A DNA stretch of 64,000 nt from Symbiotaphrina buchneri (GCA_001599915.1 BCIG01000006.1:248001-312000), one strand, 5' to 3'. Positions 32,230 through 44,631 are shown, numbered from the stretch's first letter. Numbers and translations: made by a program. Notes: generated by a model not told the origin, from the letters alone.

Positions 32230-34821
32230 TTATGGACGTTGGTCTCCATCACTTCTTTCTGTCCCTGGCTCTTCCGCTGGAAGCTCTTCTTCATCATCCT
32301 TTTCCTTGCCTTCGTCAGGAGAGATCGTCTCTTGAGCTGCGAGATTGTTAGTTAGCATCTGTCTTATTTTCATGCATCACGGTGGCGGATGCAGAGCAGC
32401 AGCAACCTACCACTCCAGAGTTGAGAATACACTCCGCCAGTGTCAATCAGATCGCTGTGCGTTCCACGTTCGGCCACTTGACCATCTTTCAGCACAATAA
32501 TCTGGTCACTGTCATAGACGGTTCGTAGTCTATGGGCAATGAAGACACTTGTTCGTGCCTTCTCTTTCAGGATGCTGTTGATGTTCTGCAACAAAGCCTG
32601 TTCGGTGTAGGTGTCCAAGGCCGATGTCTAAGGCAGACCATTAGTATTGTTAACAAGAAAGCTTCAATTATACATACTGCTTCATCAAAGAATAGCAAAG
32701 GGGGATCCTTTAATATCAGTCGCGACACAGCAAGACGCTGCTTTTCGCCCCCTAACTGATATCAGCCATGTTCTACAGATCCATTTCACCTCGCGACGTA
32801 CCAGATGTCATCATCCCTCTTTCACCGACCATTGTCTGATACCCATCGGGCATTTTGCTGATGATTTCATCTATATGTGCCCTTTTAGCTGCGTTTCGGA
32901 CCTCTTCTGGCGAAGCATCCAGATTTCCATATCTGATATTGTGTTCAATTGTGTTATTGAACAGAGGAGTGTCTTGAGGCACCACCCCGATGGCTTTTCG
33001 AAGTGTATCCATGCTGACATCCCGGATATCTTGACCATCGACCAGGATGCGACCATCCTGGACATCATAGAAACGGAACAACAAGCGAAGGATCGTCGAC
33101 TTGCCACACCCACTTGGACCAACGATTGCAACTTTCTTGCCGGCTGGGATGGTCAAGGAGAGGTTCCTCAGGATGGGCCGCTCAGGATGGTAGCCAAACG
33201 TCACGTTCTCGAACCTTATTTCTCCACCCTTCAACTGGAGCGGCTTGGGATTCTCCGGCTCTTTGACAGCAATGTTAACTTTCTGCAAGTTGAAGAGCGT
33301 CTCCATGTCCAGCAAGGACTGTCGTAACTCTCTGTATACTGAACCGAGGAAGTTCAGGGGAAGAGACAGTTGGAAGACAAGTTGATTTACCATGACCAGA
33401 TCACCAACCGTGAGAGTTCCGGCAGCAACTCCATTTGCCGCCAAATACATCATCCCGGTCAGCGCGCTTGAAAAAATAAGATTTTGACCTGAGTTGAGGA
33501 ACGCAAGCGACGTTGCAACTTTTATAGAGGCAGTCTCGTACGATTTCAGTGCCGCATCATACCTACCTACTTCGTACTTCTCGTTGTTGAAGTACTTCGG
33601 ACTGTCAGCACGACTTTCGAGCTGGCAGTCTGATTCCATACCTTTACAGCCTCATAATTGATGAGAGAGTCAACCGCAACTGTAGCAGCCTTGTTATCCG
33701 CGGCATTGGCCTGCTTCCTGAACTTTGTCCTCCAAGACGTCGTCAGGATTGTAAAAGCAGTGTATGCCACCATGGTTGCTGCGGTTATGGCTGCGAATTT
33801 GGCGCCGTATTGATACGTCTATAAAGTCAGCACAGACCATTTGATCACGAGGAGAATCCATACCAATATACCGCAGACCATTGATATTTCCAGTGCAGTA
33901 GGAATGACGTGGAAGACCATTGACGTCAAGAGGAAGCTGATCCCTTTTGTTCCTCGGTCGATTGCTCTCGTGAGGCCACCGGTCTGTCGGGAGAGATGGA
34001 AATTCAAATCGAGCCGAAGCAGGTGGAAGAAAACATTTCGCGCAACCTGACGGATCGCCTTCTGTGCCACGCTTGCAAAGACCGCATTTCGCAATTCTTG
34101 AAATAGCGCTGCGCCAATCCTGGTTGCACCATCTGCGGGCAATGTTCAGCTCTGGACGCATGACAGAAGGCTGCAGCCTTACATGCGACGATCATGGAAC
34201 CAGCAACGGTCCACGCTGTTCCGCCAAGTGCCGCGAAATCCACATTCATCGAGTCCACTATGCTTTTGAAGTAAAAAGGCACCTGCACGTTGAGGACCTA
34301 TGGAGCCATTAGCTATATCTTATACACAACAACAGACATGGACACTTGCCTTTGCCCCCAATAGAAGTGCCACTGCCACGCTCACCCGCACCTTTGCGCC
34401 AACGTCGCCCTTCAGAGCACTTAGCAGACCATTTGCCCATATATATGCCGCCAAGAGATACCTTAGGCCAAAGATATTTCGCCATTTCTTTCATGATCGC
34501 CCAGTCGGCCTTCCTTTGCTCCTTATTGGACACGGTCTGTTCAGCCAGCAATAAGTCCGGCTTTTTGACAGCTGGTCTTGTTACGACGGGTTTATGCTCC
34601 GCTGCTGATTTGGCGCCGCCGGCAACGCCATTCTCTCGAGTACCGCTGCTCCGCGGTCCCCCTTTCTCGGATTGCTCCTTTGAGCGTATGGGCGTTGTTG
34701 TATAGATTCTGTGCCACTGAGGGGTCGTTCGGGTGCCCAAAGGGCCAGCCAAACGTCGGGATGCATGTTGTTGAAGGCGGCAGTTGAAGTAGGCTGCTCG
34801 CGGCAGGTGGCCGCACAGCAT
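32230..34821 (-). CDS. ATM1: mitochondrial ABC transporter Atm1 (ABCB7 type)
   Basis: Atm1 exports a glutathione-linked sulfur species from the matrix for cytosolic Fe-S assembly. Nine exons read 34821-34462, 34409-34350, 34297-34183, 34132-33864, 33818-33642, 33594-32802, 32751-32678, 32627-32411 and 32336-32230, giving 723 residues; an ATG at 34866 would add 15. A basic presequence precedes the membrane domain, which shows the family hallmarks [28 protein letters not shown] and [19 protein letters not shown]. The nucleotide-binding domain has Walker [10 protein letters not shown], a Q-loop VPQDTPLF, an ABC signature TSGGEKQR restored by splicing, Walker B LLFFDEATSALD and the H-loop IAHRL. 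The intron after exon 2 starts GCAAGT and ends ATAG, a GC-AG intron. The gene is divergent from AIM24. Confidence 0.95.
34298..34349 (-). other. GC-AG intron in ATM1
   Basis: The exon ends GCAAAG and the intron begins GCAAGTGTCC. No GT donor nearby preserves the conserved [16 protein letters not shown] junction. The extended donor AAG|GCAAGT matches the known consensus for GC-AG introns of the major spliceosome. Confidence 0.8.
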
Positions 34822-35315
34822 CGTCCGGATATAGAGATGCAATGCTATGAGATAGTAACTGTTCAAGTCCTCCGGCGCTTCCCCTTCACTGTCGCATCAC
34901 GGGTTTGGCGGGGTCAAGATTCGAGGGGTCCACCGCCTATGTGAATGGACCTTGGTGGTTAGCTCTAGTTCTGCAATAACAAAGCAAGTTACTGGCAGAA
35001 GCTGGATAATTCACCTTCACCAACATGCGGCAACACTATATTCCGAGTTTTCGTCGCAGGTCGCAGTTGTTCAATGAGCAGGGACAGCTCTAATTGCGAC
35101 AGCTAGCCCTAGGCATCTTGGTAGCTCACCGGTGCATTCACTCGTCATCTCGGTATATCCGGTTTGATCTATTTGAGCTGTTTGCAATGTTTGCACTTTA
35201 CGGGTAACGTCAAAGACATCTTCCGTACTCCGAGTCCGATACTGCTACAGCTCGCTCACCCGCAATCCTCCCGCAACACCTCGAAGCTCTGACGCTTCGA
35301 CAAAAGTCGCGGACC
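34822..35315. promoter_or_regulatory. divergent promoter region ATM1/AIM24
   Basis: This is 494 bp between two genes for mitochondrial proteins that point apart. No named element is evident. Co-regulation is a positional inference. Confidence 0.4.
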
Positions 35316-36756
35316 ATGCGCCACCGGCTGTATAGGATCTTGGAGGAATTGCCCTCAGGTCGGGGGCAATGGGTGTCCCCCGGTCTAGGCCGCAGCGGGC
35401 CAATTGGTAGCCGATCAATTCAGATCAGTGCTACACCTTCCACAACAGAGCCTATTAATGGGCAACCTACCGCGGCCGGACTCTCAGATGCCATAGGGGC
35501 AGAGATCCCAGGTAATGCTTATCCTTTCGAGGTTCGATCGGATACTTACGATTAGTAGATGCCCGTTTCGAGGTCCTGGGTTCATCGTCTTCCCTTCTCT
35601 CCGTCTCTTTATCCGCCTCGCAGAACCTGTATACCCGACGAGGGACGCTGGTAGGGTTTGCGGGCAAAGCAGAAAACGTACGGTTACTTTCGGGAAAAGT
35701 TTGCTGTATCCAAGCTTATGCATGTGCAGGCGGTCTCTACACTGTCCATATTGGAGCCATTTCGAAGAACTCTTTTAGGAATACCTTTCCTTTACCAACG
35801 GGTGGGGCCTTTCCGATATTCCGATGACAGTAAAACGCAGAATAGCTGACATACCATCAGGTCTCATCGACTACTCCTATATCCCTCCTCATATCCTCTA
35901 GATCTTCAACCTCTTCCTTCGCCGTCATACACCTCAATGGAACAGTCGACTGGATGATCGCGCAAAGACGTGCCTTGCTGGCCTGGACAGGGCATTCAAT
36001 GAGCATAAGACCTACAATCAACAGACGGATGGTTGGTGGTCTTTACCGCGATATTCAAGGATAGTATACTAACGAGTGAAGAATCTGGCGCATTGGGGCA
36101 ATTCCGAGGTGACTGGACGTGGTCTGTTGAGTTTGGTAGGGCAAGGCAATATCTACCAGGTTGCACTGAAGGCTGGGGAGGAATACGTTGTTCATCCAAG
36201 CAATGTCCTGGCATATACGGTGTCGCAATACGCGCCAATGCCATACCGGCTCAAATCTGCCCTGCGGTTCCAGATACCCGGTGTCAGCTTCAGTAGACTG
36301 GTCCCGGATACGAAATTCTTCCGAGTCATGCGGGAGTCAGACACCTGGAAAACAATATCAAATATAATGGTCCACCTGCGGACGTGGTCAAGGCGCACGA
36401 TATGGGGAGATAGGGTAAGGAAGACCATTGCTGGATGAAAATTGAAGATTTGCTAAGCCACACAGTTGTTTCTGCGCTTCCAGGGACCCACCACCATATT
36501 GATACAGTCCCGGGGCTCCAGTCTGAGAGATGTCCTAACGACCAGGGATGTAAATGAGATTGCGGACTCACCTGCTGGAGCGGTAGCTTCTGCGGCGACG
36601 CTACCCGTTCGAAAGGAAGAAGGGCATGGTTCGTCGCAGCACTCGACTTCTGCTGGGACAGAGGGTCAGGCCGTGCGTCTCAGCGTGGCCAGTGTTAGGA
36701 GAGACGGAAAGGTGGAGTTCGACGACGCCGAGAATGCTCAAACAACGCAGAGGTAG
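35316..36756 (+). CDS. AIM24: AIM24-type mitochondrial protein
   Basis: Aim24 is a mitochondrial inner-membrane protein linked to MICOS integrity in yeast. Six exons read 35316-35511, 35559-35677, 35730-35801, 35861-36031, 36082-36414 and 36466-36756, giving 393 residues. The N-terminus is Arg/Ser-rich with no acidic residue in the first 8, as in a presequence. The AIM24 fold contains [71 protein letters not shown], and [19 protein letters not shown]. The C-terminal 60 residues are low-complexity. For the second intron I chose the GTACGG donor at 35678 over GTTACT at 35683 because only the first keeps the downstream frame. Confidence 0.9.
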
Positions 36757-36918
36757 TGAGAACATCAAACATCAATTCAGCGTCACAAAATGTACTATAT
36801 CATGAGACGAAGCCGGTTCTAATGATGCTAATATCCTCTGGGCGGAAGCATGCTGGCGCCTCCAAAGGTTGTGATTGCAACCACTTGTGATGTGCCCAGC
36901 CATGGTGTGTTCGTCTCC

Positions 36919-39616
36919 CTAATGGCTGATATACTGGAAAACAGCACTCACATCCCGCTCAGTGGTCTCTTGCCGTAACAACAAGTCTTGAATCTTGCCC
37001 AGTGGACCTTCAGGCCCGTCGTTGACAAAATGGTTCCAAGTGCTCGTGTCGCCATACAGCATTGCATTACTCTTGAGATATTGACGTCCATCTGGTTTAC
37101 ACCTCTTACACTTGAAGGTGTCATGGGTATCGCTAGTGGTGTCCGGTTTCAGTTGAAACAGCTCACGCAGGGAATCCAGCGTGAAGTGACGTTCGACATC
37201 CTCGGCGCTGTCCACCACGCAAGAGGACAGCGACTGCTTATGGGATTGACGCTGGAAGATCTTTTCTTCGATAGTGCCAGTAGCTATGAACCTGTACACG
37301 AAACCTAACCTGACGTCAGAAGGGATGGTCAAAGAAGACATGGAGAGATGCTTACAGTCTTTCTTTTGACCATCACGCCATACACGAGCGAGAGCTTGTT
37401 GGTCTGCCGCCGGGTTCCAGTCGGGATCGAATAGCACAAGTCGATTCGCTCCAATCAGATTGAGACCGCATCCACCAGCTTTGCTGCTAAGCAAGAAAAC
37501 GAATTCTTCTCCGTTCGGGTCATTGAATCGGTCGACCAACTTCTGCCTCTTGTTCACATTCATTGTTCCGTCTAGCCGGAGACTACCATAGCCCCTCGCC
37601 CGACAAAGCTTGTCAAATACATCGAGGGTCTGCGTATAGTTGCTGATAAGAACAATCTTATCATTTGTATCGGCGCGAATTCGTGCGAGCATCCTGTGCA
37701 AATCAGCGATACTGACCTTTGCCAAATACTGAGATAAAGACAGACCTGTCCAAAACCATCATTTTGCCGGCGTACCACGGTTTTACGTCTCGATCCCTTC
37801 CGCGGGAATCTTTGGGAACAAAGTCTTCCGGGAAGAAGTCCTCGCTACCAGGTAGATCGTTCGGAAGATCAAGTAGGTCTGGATGATTGCATAATTTCTT
37901 CAGCATGCCCATAGCCTTGAGAGGCTGGCTGCCTTTGCCTCTCAGCAGACTCTTGATCTCCGGGCTCTGTATAAAGTGCTTATACAAATCCATTTGGAAG
38001 GGAGCCAAGTTGCAGAAAACCACATGTTCGTATTTCACTGGTAGGTACTTGGACAATATGTCGTTAGTCCTGCGAATGATGAACTTGTTGACAAGCGTCA
38101 ATAGCTCAGCAAGGCACTCGTCACCCTTCTTACGGTCCGCCTCGGTTCCTGCAGCATCTCGGCCTCGGAGAATAGGCAGCTCGTACTTTTTCCGGAAGTC
38201 GTTCCTTGATCCCAGGAGATTTGGATTGGCAAAGTTGAGCAATGAAAAGTATTCCGAGAGGTCATTCTGGATTGGCGTACCCGAAAGAATAACCCGCCTG
38301 CTGACGTTTAGACCGTTCAATGCCTCAAATGTCTGACTCTCTCCATTCTTCAGACGATGTCCTTCATCGCACAACAACAGGCCTATAGGTGTATTCTTCA
38401 GCTCATCAACATTGAGCCGCAGAGTCTCATAGGATACTATCAGGACTGGTCGGACGACGGCTCTTCCGCTGGCCACAGACCATTGGCGTAACTGCGAGGT
38501 CAATTCTGCTTTGGATGCTTTCCCGTCAACTGCAAAGGGGGTAATAGCATCTTTCCCCAGCCATTTCACTATTCGAACGCATTAGTCGACGTCCAGGATC
38601 ATGGTCAAGAGATGATAGTAGTACCGAGTTCATTCGCCCAGTTCCTCACCAGACTTGAAGGGCAGGCGATTACACACTTCTGAATGGTCGTTTTACCGGG
38701 TTCCGGAGATTGCTTCAGCAGCGTCCACATGAGCGCAATGCACTGCAACTGGAAAGAGTTAGTAACCTTGAATCTATTTTGGAACACTTTACCCACTGTC
38801 TTCCCCAAACCCATCTCGTCGGCCATGATGCAACCGTTGGCCTTCTCATCAATTAGGCCTGTAGTGCAACGATAAAGAAACTTTCCCTCCGTCAGTGCCG
38901 TCCGAGAACAATGACGACGGGACTTACCTTGACTCCCTCTACTTGATGTGGACGGAGAACTTTGGCAAGCCTCGGATCTATTACAACCGGCACTTTCGGA
39001 TGCTCATTGACTTCTTTCTTCAATCCCAGTATATCTGCCAGGCTTCTGTGCATGATGGGCACGTCAAGTTTCGGCTTTTCCTCTTCAACTTCTTGCTTTC
39101 CGTCTTGTTCTGTTGCCGCTGGCTTGTCGTCAATGGTAGGGTCATAAATCACTATAGCAAATTCACCACTAGGGTCATGCAGTGGCTTTGCTATGAAAGT
39201 AGCTCCACGCCGCATGCCCAGCGTTGGTGGTGGCCGTCCAGCTGAATATGACCCGACGTCCTTGTTGATCAAGGGGACTGAAAACCGCTGTCGAAAGGCA
39301 GTCTCCTTGTCCTTGACTTTGAAGACGGGGAATTTGTTGGCATCTCTGTTCGCCAATGCAAGCCGGTCCTCGTTTGTCCAGGCCTTGTCAACATCCTCTG
39401 CATCGCCATCAGCACCACTGTAGTCAATCTTTCGGCGTTTCCTGACAGGCTTGCTTGACGCCCGAGTGGGCGTAGCTGAGCCGGGACATTTGAACGGCCT
39501 GATGAGACGGTCGATAGACCGTGGGCCTCCACCATAGAGCCGGGCAGCCTTTTGAGTAATTGGGGTATTTTCCTGGTCGAGAGTGGCAATTTGTGACTTC
39601 GGACGATGCCTGCTCC
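36919..39616 (-). CDS. RAD54: Rad54, Swi2/Snf2 recombination motor (5' end unresolved)
   Basis: Rad54 is a dsDNA translocase that works with Rad51 in homologous recombination. Supported exons are 39616-38928, 38880-38797, 38748-38625, 38568-37746, 37693-37356 and 37304-36919, about 814 residues. The N-terminal region has [16 protein letters not shown] and [19 protein letters not shown]. The motor follows: [12 protein letters not shown] (Walker A), [14 protein letters not shown] (DEGH), [30 protein letters not shown], and [26 protein letters not shown] (motif VI region, spanning about 26 residues). The end is SAVFQYISH. No in-frame ATG precedes KCPGSATP, so at least one short upstream exon is missing; a CAG|GGCAAACCG|GTGAGT at 39759-39751 is a candidate. 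Confidence 0.93.
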
Positions 39617-40013
39617 CTGTAAGCTTCTTCCAATATCCAAACAGGAGCGAGGACAAACATCTGACGATAATCCAAGGAGAATCCTCCAGAATATTGCACA
39701 ACAAGAGCGATTCTATGTTTTCGCCGGCGATGCGCAAATGGACGACTCACCGGTTTGCCCTGCAAAGCCAAAGAGGTTAAACAAACACAAACCACGAAAG
39801 GTTTCGTACCAAGACACGCGTGAAGCTTTGTCAGCTCAACGCGCTAACGCGGTATCACATGACCAGAACTCGATCATCAGTCCGAACACGGCAGGTGGGG
39901 TCCAAGGGTCCAAGTGCTGGCCCTCAGCCAAGGCCAATAATAGTGCTTCATGCTTCGTACTCGCACCTAAAATCCAACCACGGATTAACGGGAGAGAAGC
40001 ACTTCCGTTGATC
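39617..40013. promoter_or_regulatory. divergent region RAD54 / mitochondrial carrier
   Basis: These 397 bp separate the first supported RAD54 exon from the carrier start. They should contain the unresolved RAD54 first exon or exons and both promoters. Confidence 0.45.
39816..39821. promoter_or_regulatory. ACGCGT, MCB-like element upstream of RAD54
   Basis: The palindrome ACGCGT is the MluI cell-cycle box bound by MBF in yeasts, where it drives G1/S and repair genes. Its place upstream of RAD54 is suggestive; a six-base match alone is weak. Confidence 0.35.
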
Positions 40014-41122
40014 ATGTCGGCGGACTTCTGGGCTGGGTATATCAGCGGAGCGGCGGGCATCATCATCGGAAACCCTCTGGATCTTTTGAAGGTGCGCCTT
40101 CAAGCCGGTCGTGCAGGAGCTGGACAGCCATCCCAATCCCTGGCAGGTCAATTTGAGAGTGCAGGCGCCCTAATTCGAGGTACTTGATTGGCCCCACGCT
40201 CGATCCATTTAACTCATCTATGTGTGCTGCGTGAATAGGCGTATCTGCGCCTGTCCTGGGCTACGGTGCTTTGAGTGCCCTACTATTTGTTTCTTACAAT
40301 CGTACATTGAGCGTGCTCGCCGAGATCACGTCCAAGCCTTCCGATCCTCTAAATATATGGTGTGCTGGGGCTGCAGGTGGACTCGCCACATGGGTTGTTT
40401 CGGCGCCAACTGAATTGATAAAGTGCTGCGCCCAGGTGTCCCACAACGGGCGCGGTTCTTGGACAATCACAAAGCAGATATGGAGAGATGGTGGTCTGAA
40501 AGCTTTCTACACTGGAGGCGCCGTCACGAGCGCTAGGGATGCTATAGGCTATGGCTTCTAGTCTGTACTTTCACGGCCACGGTATCCTATGCCTACGGCT
40601 GACAAGCAACACAGCTTTTGGTCCTATGAACTGAGTAGAAAATGGATGAAGAATGTGGACGACACGGATACAGACACGGCAGCCAAGGTGCTATTATGTA
40701 GTGGGTTGGCCGGAATTGTGACGTGGGCTTCTATTTTCCCTCTAGGTGAGCTTAAGAGTCGTTGTGTCAAATGCATTCTTTGACAAGAACGTTAGATGTC
40801 ATTAAAACCCGTCTACAAATTCAGGTGATGGACCATAAACTTGAGCATAGACCGAGGACTGAGCGAGACCTGCTGCTGCCGAACGCGGCGGTCGCGACTG
40901 CAGCTGGGGTTGGGCGTTTGAATGCCTTCAGTATTGCGAAACAGGCGTATGCGGAAGAAGGTTTCAGTGTATTCTTCCGAGGGCTAGGCATATGCAGCGC
41001 CAGAGCCTTCCTTGCCAATGCCGTACAGGTATGTAAGCAACTCCAATGAGGGTCAGGTTTACTAATAGCGACTTCAGTGGGCTATTTATGAGTGGGTGAT
41101 GAAGGTCCTGAGCCCAGAATAG
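40014..41122 (+). CDS. mitochondrial carrier (SLC25) protein
   Basis: This inner-membrane metabolite carrier has 298 residues. Exons read 40014-40179, 40239-40560, 40615-40745, 40796-41028 and 41078-41122. Three tandem repeats are present with signatures PLDLLKVRLQ, PTELIKCCAQ and PLDVIKTRLQ; the second has Thr-Glu in place of the usual Asp. The segment YGYGFYFWSYELSRKW-like around exon 2-3 and the ending AIYEWVMKVLSPE fit the carnitine/ornithine/Ymc part of the family, but substrate cannot be named from this. The fourth intron (GTGAGC to TTAG) splits the third signature. There is no presequence, as usual. Confidence 0.88.
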
Positions 41123-41319
41123 CGAGAGCCACGACGAAAATCACTTTCAAGATCAGAAACACAGGAACGGACAAAGATTCCTTAGCAAGCTTTCATTGTT
41201 CATGGTATCATCGAGCTAACACTAGCTATAAGCTGAGTAAGGAAACGCGACAGCCATCAGGCGTTAGAACCGCGCATGCCGAATTCATCGACGAATTCAG
41301 GCAACCGATGACGGGGAAT
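41123..41319. other. convergent intergenic carrier / HSP12
   Basis: These 197 bp hold two convergent 3' ends; nothing else is seen. Confidence 0.5.
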
Positions 41320-41706
41320 CTACTTGTTGTCCATGCCCAGAGCACCCTTAACCTTGTCTCCAAGGGTGTTAGTGGTGCCACCCTCAGCGCGATCATGCGA
41401 GCGCTGGCCCTTGTCGAAGACTTCCTGCGAAGTGGACTTGCTGTCGTCGGTCTGAAGGCCGCTACAAAAATGGGTCGTCAGCATCATTGCTCTGAGCAGC
41501 CAAGGCAACCATTGATATCTTACCGAGCAGCACGGTCGGTGGTATCAGTGAAGGTCTCTTTCACCTTCTCTTGGGTTGACTTGGTGGAGTCGGGGGTGAT
41601 CTCCTCCTTGGCCTCTGCATGACACAGTTAGCTCCGTCTTGAGCTAGGCAAGCTCCACGGCGGGGTACATACTGGTCGAGAAATCCTTGCGTCCAGCGTC
41701 AGACAT
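41320..41706 (-). CDS. HSP12: Hsp9/Hsp12-family small heat-shock protein
   Basis: Hsp12-type proteins are small, natively unfolded, membrane-associated stress proteins induced by heat, osmotic stress and stationary phase. Three exons, 41706-41673, 41614-41524 and 41461-41320, give 88 residues: MSDAGRKDFSTKAKEEITPD, then KSTQEKVKETFTD, KSTSQEVFDKG, and NTLGDKVKGALGMDNK. The opening MSD.GRKDFSTKA is the family signature. A TATA box and two AGGGG stress elements lie upstream. Length and charge pattern match the family. Confidence 0.93.
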
Positions 41707-41842
41707 GATGGCGGTGTTTTGAGATTGTTTGGAGGTTGGAAGATTGTATGTATGGTGCGAATTGAGGTATGTGATGGTGAGCTGAGGCTTGTTGATGATG
41801 GAAGGAGAAGAAGAAGAGAGAGAACTGGTGGGGGAGGCAGTG

Positions 41843-41850
41843 TTTATATA
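41843..41850 (-). promoter_or_regulatory. TATA box of HSP12
   Basis: Read on the minus strand the sequence is TATATAAA, about 137 bp upstream of the start codon. That is a good position for a stress-inducible fungal promoter. Confidence 0.65.
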
Positions 41851-41888
41851 GACAGAAGAGCTGTTTATTCACCGCGGCCAAGCACATG

Positions 41889-41963
41889 AGGGGCAGAGGT
41901 CAATGTGGCGGTGACGTAGGACGAAAGCCCTGAAACCTCGGTAATTTGGACCCAACTAAGGGG
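41889..41963 (-). promoter_or_regulatory. two STRE-like AGGGG/CCCCT elements upstream of HSP12
   Basis: AGGGG occurs at 41889-41893 and 41959-41963, 180-260 bp upstream of the HSP12 start. STRE elements bound by Msn2/4-type factors are the known drivers of HSP12 in yeast. The match is short, so function is an inference. Confidence 0.5.
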
Positions 41964-43141
41964 ATCGATCATTACGGTACTCCCGCTCCCGTTGGTTGCT
42001 AACGTAACGTATTCACCCCGGCAACTACTTGCTGCGAATGGCTTTACGATAAAGGTTCCGTCCGCGGGGTGGTTTAGGCGCCTTAGCCTACGAACGCTTT
42101 TCGTCTGAAACGTCCTGGACCCTCGCGGACCCTCACTGAACCCTTGCCCGTTGCCCTGTCATTGGATGTGGATCAAACGTGGGGCAGCCACAAGGCTGGT
42201 TTGACGTGTGGATCCGCAACCAGCCTTTCCTGCAGCGGCTAGCACGTGCCAGGGCTATGACGATTGCTTGCTGTGGCGGGTGCCTACAGAAGAGCTTGGC
42301 GGCGGGTCTTGCGGTCACCCGATGTGAACGAAGGGCGGGAATGAATCCCAATGACCTCGTCGGCTGACATACGGATAGTCTATGACGTTACACTGTGGAG
42401 CGGTAGCTCTGTCTCTCTGTCTTGTCACTCCATTATTACAGAGTGTCTGTGGCGCTTTCCTTGACGTCGGCGTCTACACATGAAGGAAGGGACAGGCCAG
42501 CCACTTGAGCAAAGCCATTTGTGGCTGAATCCGATTGAGCCCTTACGGAGTACTACGTACGGTGTACGGATACTGTTCTTTACATTGTACATATTCGCAC
42601 TCGTAACCTTAGTGCAGAGTGGATTTGCTTTGACGATCCAGGATATATACCCCACTGTCAGCAGCTGCTGCCCTTGTAGGCTTAATGTCTTGATCGAAGT
42701 TACCTTATGTAGCTCATCTTGCAGACAAGACTTTGCATGCCTTCAATGTCGCAGCTGCAGATCATGCACGACAGAAATTGTCCTGCTTGTTCCTGCGCGC
42801 AGTGCTCGTTTGATTATAGATTAGATGAACTAATAAAATCGTGCGAGTCGGTAAGTCGGTCGACTCCCGCGGTTACTTCCGTCGAGTCATGACTCGTCTA
42901 TTCGTATGGGGTAGAGCTCCCCTCCCATCTCGACCGTTACTCTCTCCATTGGTACAGCTTCATACCATCTACAACAAACCTTGATATTGTCTGAAGCTTA
43001 TGAACGAATCTACCGCCTGACGTACTCAATCCCTGCGTATACGTCCTTCGGCCATCAAGCTTCGACATTTGATGTCTCGGCAAATCAACGTCTCCTCCAA
43101 TACTCAGCGCCCATGTACAACACCACTCTGTATGATCCCTA

Positions 43142-44631
43142 ATGATATATTCTCCGACGATTTACATGACAGAGGATCCACCAAACGTCAACTGGGATTT
43201 TTCTCAGGCTATTAGACTGATCCATTCTCTCTCCTCTCATGATGATATTCCACCAAGTCTACCGGCCCTCCGGAGCTGGCCCGCAGAGAAAGAAGCAAGC
43301 TTGGAAACGATACCTACGGAAAACCATACTGCCGGAGGCCTCGGAAACTTTGATAAGATCTGGGCCTATCTTGACCAGCCACTAGGCATCGACCACTCAA
43401 GCATTAAGCTGAAAAGCCTTGAACCTAAGGGCGTGAGATGGCACGATGAGCTGGATGATGCAGGCAAAGGATTGGAAAAGGGTAGCGAACGAGCACTTAC
43501 CAAGAAAGAGAGGCGCAAATTGAGACGTCATAAAGCCCTAGGGGCTCTGGAGCATTCAGAAGATGCTATTCTTGAACAGGCAGCAGACGTCGAGTCGGAG
43601 GCCGAGATACAGAAGCCCAGGCTACCGCCGGCGCTGAAGGCTACCTTACACCGAAGGGACGATGCGGACCAAAACAATGGTTACTCCTCATCACCTCCTT
43701 ATCGAACGTATATCGGAAGAGACACATTCATTTCCACACCGAAGGCTGGATATGGCACATCTCCGTTCGGTTACAATGGAGCTACCATGCATATTGAACC
43801 ATTGGTTCCCATGTCAGCAGCTCAGAGGAAAGCTGAACTGATCATGAAACTACACAAAGCATTTCCCGAGGATAAAATCTACCTGATGGGTCAGGCTCGT
43901 CTCGCTCTGTCTCTTACTGGATCCACCATCTCACACTCTGGTATCCACGTATTTGTGGACGCTTCCAATGTAGGCTACTCTGCATTGTGTGAACATTGCA
44001 CTTGCTAATTGTCTAGATACTCATTGGCTTTTACAAGTACCTGAAAGTTGTTCGTGGTATACCCGAGTCAGCCAAGGTCCGACGTGCGCCAATTACTTTC
44101 CATTCTTTGGCCCTCATCCTCGAACGAGGACGGCCGGCGGCGAAGCGAGTCCTTGTTGGATCGTCGTCCGAAGTGGTGAAGGAGGCTAAACAATGTGGAT
44201 ACGAGACGAACATCCTGGATAAGGTACACAAAGCAAAGGAGCTTACGCCGCGCCAACTGAAATATCGCAGCGGATACGGGACTTCCGGGCAGTCTAGCGG
44301 CTCAGATACCAATGGCCCCATGCTGGCCCCGAAGGGGTGGGTGGAACAAGCAGTGGATGAAATCCTGCACTTGAAGATGTTAGAAAGTCTGGTGGACGAG
44401 CTGGTCCCGTCTACGATCGTGCTGGCCACCGGGGATGCTGCAGAAGCCGAATTCTCTGCCGGATTCTTGAAGATGGTGGAAAGGGCCCTGAGCAAGGGTT
44501 GGAAAGTCGAACTGGTCAGTTTCAGCGCCAACATCAGCTGGGCGTACAGGAAGAAGGAGTTTCGGAGCAAGTGGAAGGATGAATTCAGGATCATTGAACT
44601 GGATGACTTTAGTGAAGAACTGCTTGCATAG
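43142..44631 (+). CDS. NYN (PIN-like) domain protein
   Basis: NYN domains are PIN-like nuclease folds found in RNA-processing proteins. Two exons, 43142-43969 and 44017-44631, give 480 residues (or 472 if the second ATG at 43166 is used). The first 220 residues are low-complexity and charged. A short conserved segment, PLVPMSAAQRKAELIMKLH, precedes the NYN domain (about 267-475). The domain starts VFVDASNILIGFYKYLK, with its acidic residue split from the rest by the intron; continues through SLALILERGRPAAKRVLVGSS; and has VLATGDAAEAEFSAGFLKMVE and WKVELVSF. The Asp residues of the first and third strands are present, so an active nuclease is possible. The ending is FRIIELDDFSEELLA. The biological role is not known to me. 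Confidence 0.82.

Larger units (their letters stand above)
41707..43141. other. 1.4-kb divergent intergenic HSP12 / NYN gene
   Basis: This stretch carries the HSP12 promoter and the promoter and leader of the NYN gene. A GTAC-rich segment at about 42546-42566 resembles the CGGAGTAC/GTACGG motifs scattered elsewhere in the window. No gene is recognised. Confidence 0.5.

Noticed and set aside
35678-35684. GTTACT donor for AIM24 exon 2
   Set aside because: It leaves the wrong phase for the [10 protein letters not shown] continuation; the GTACGG donor five bases earlier fits.
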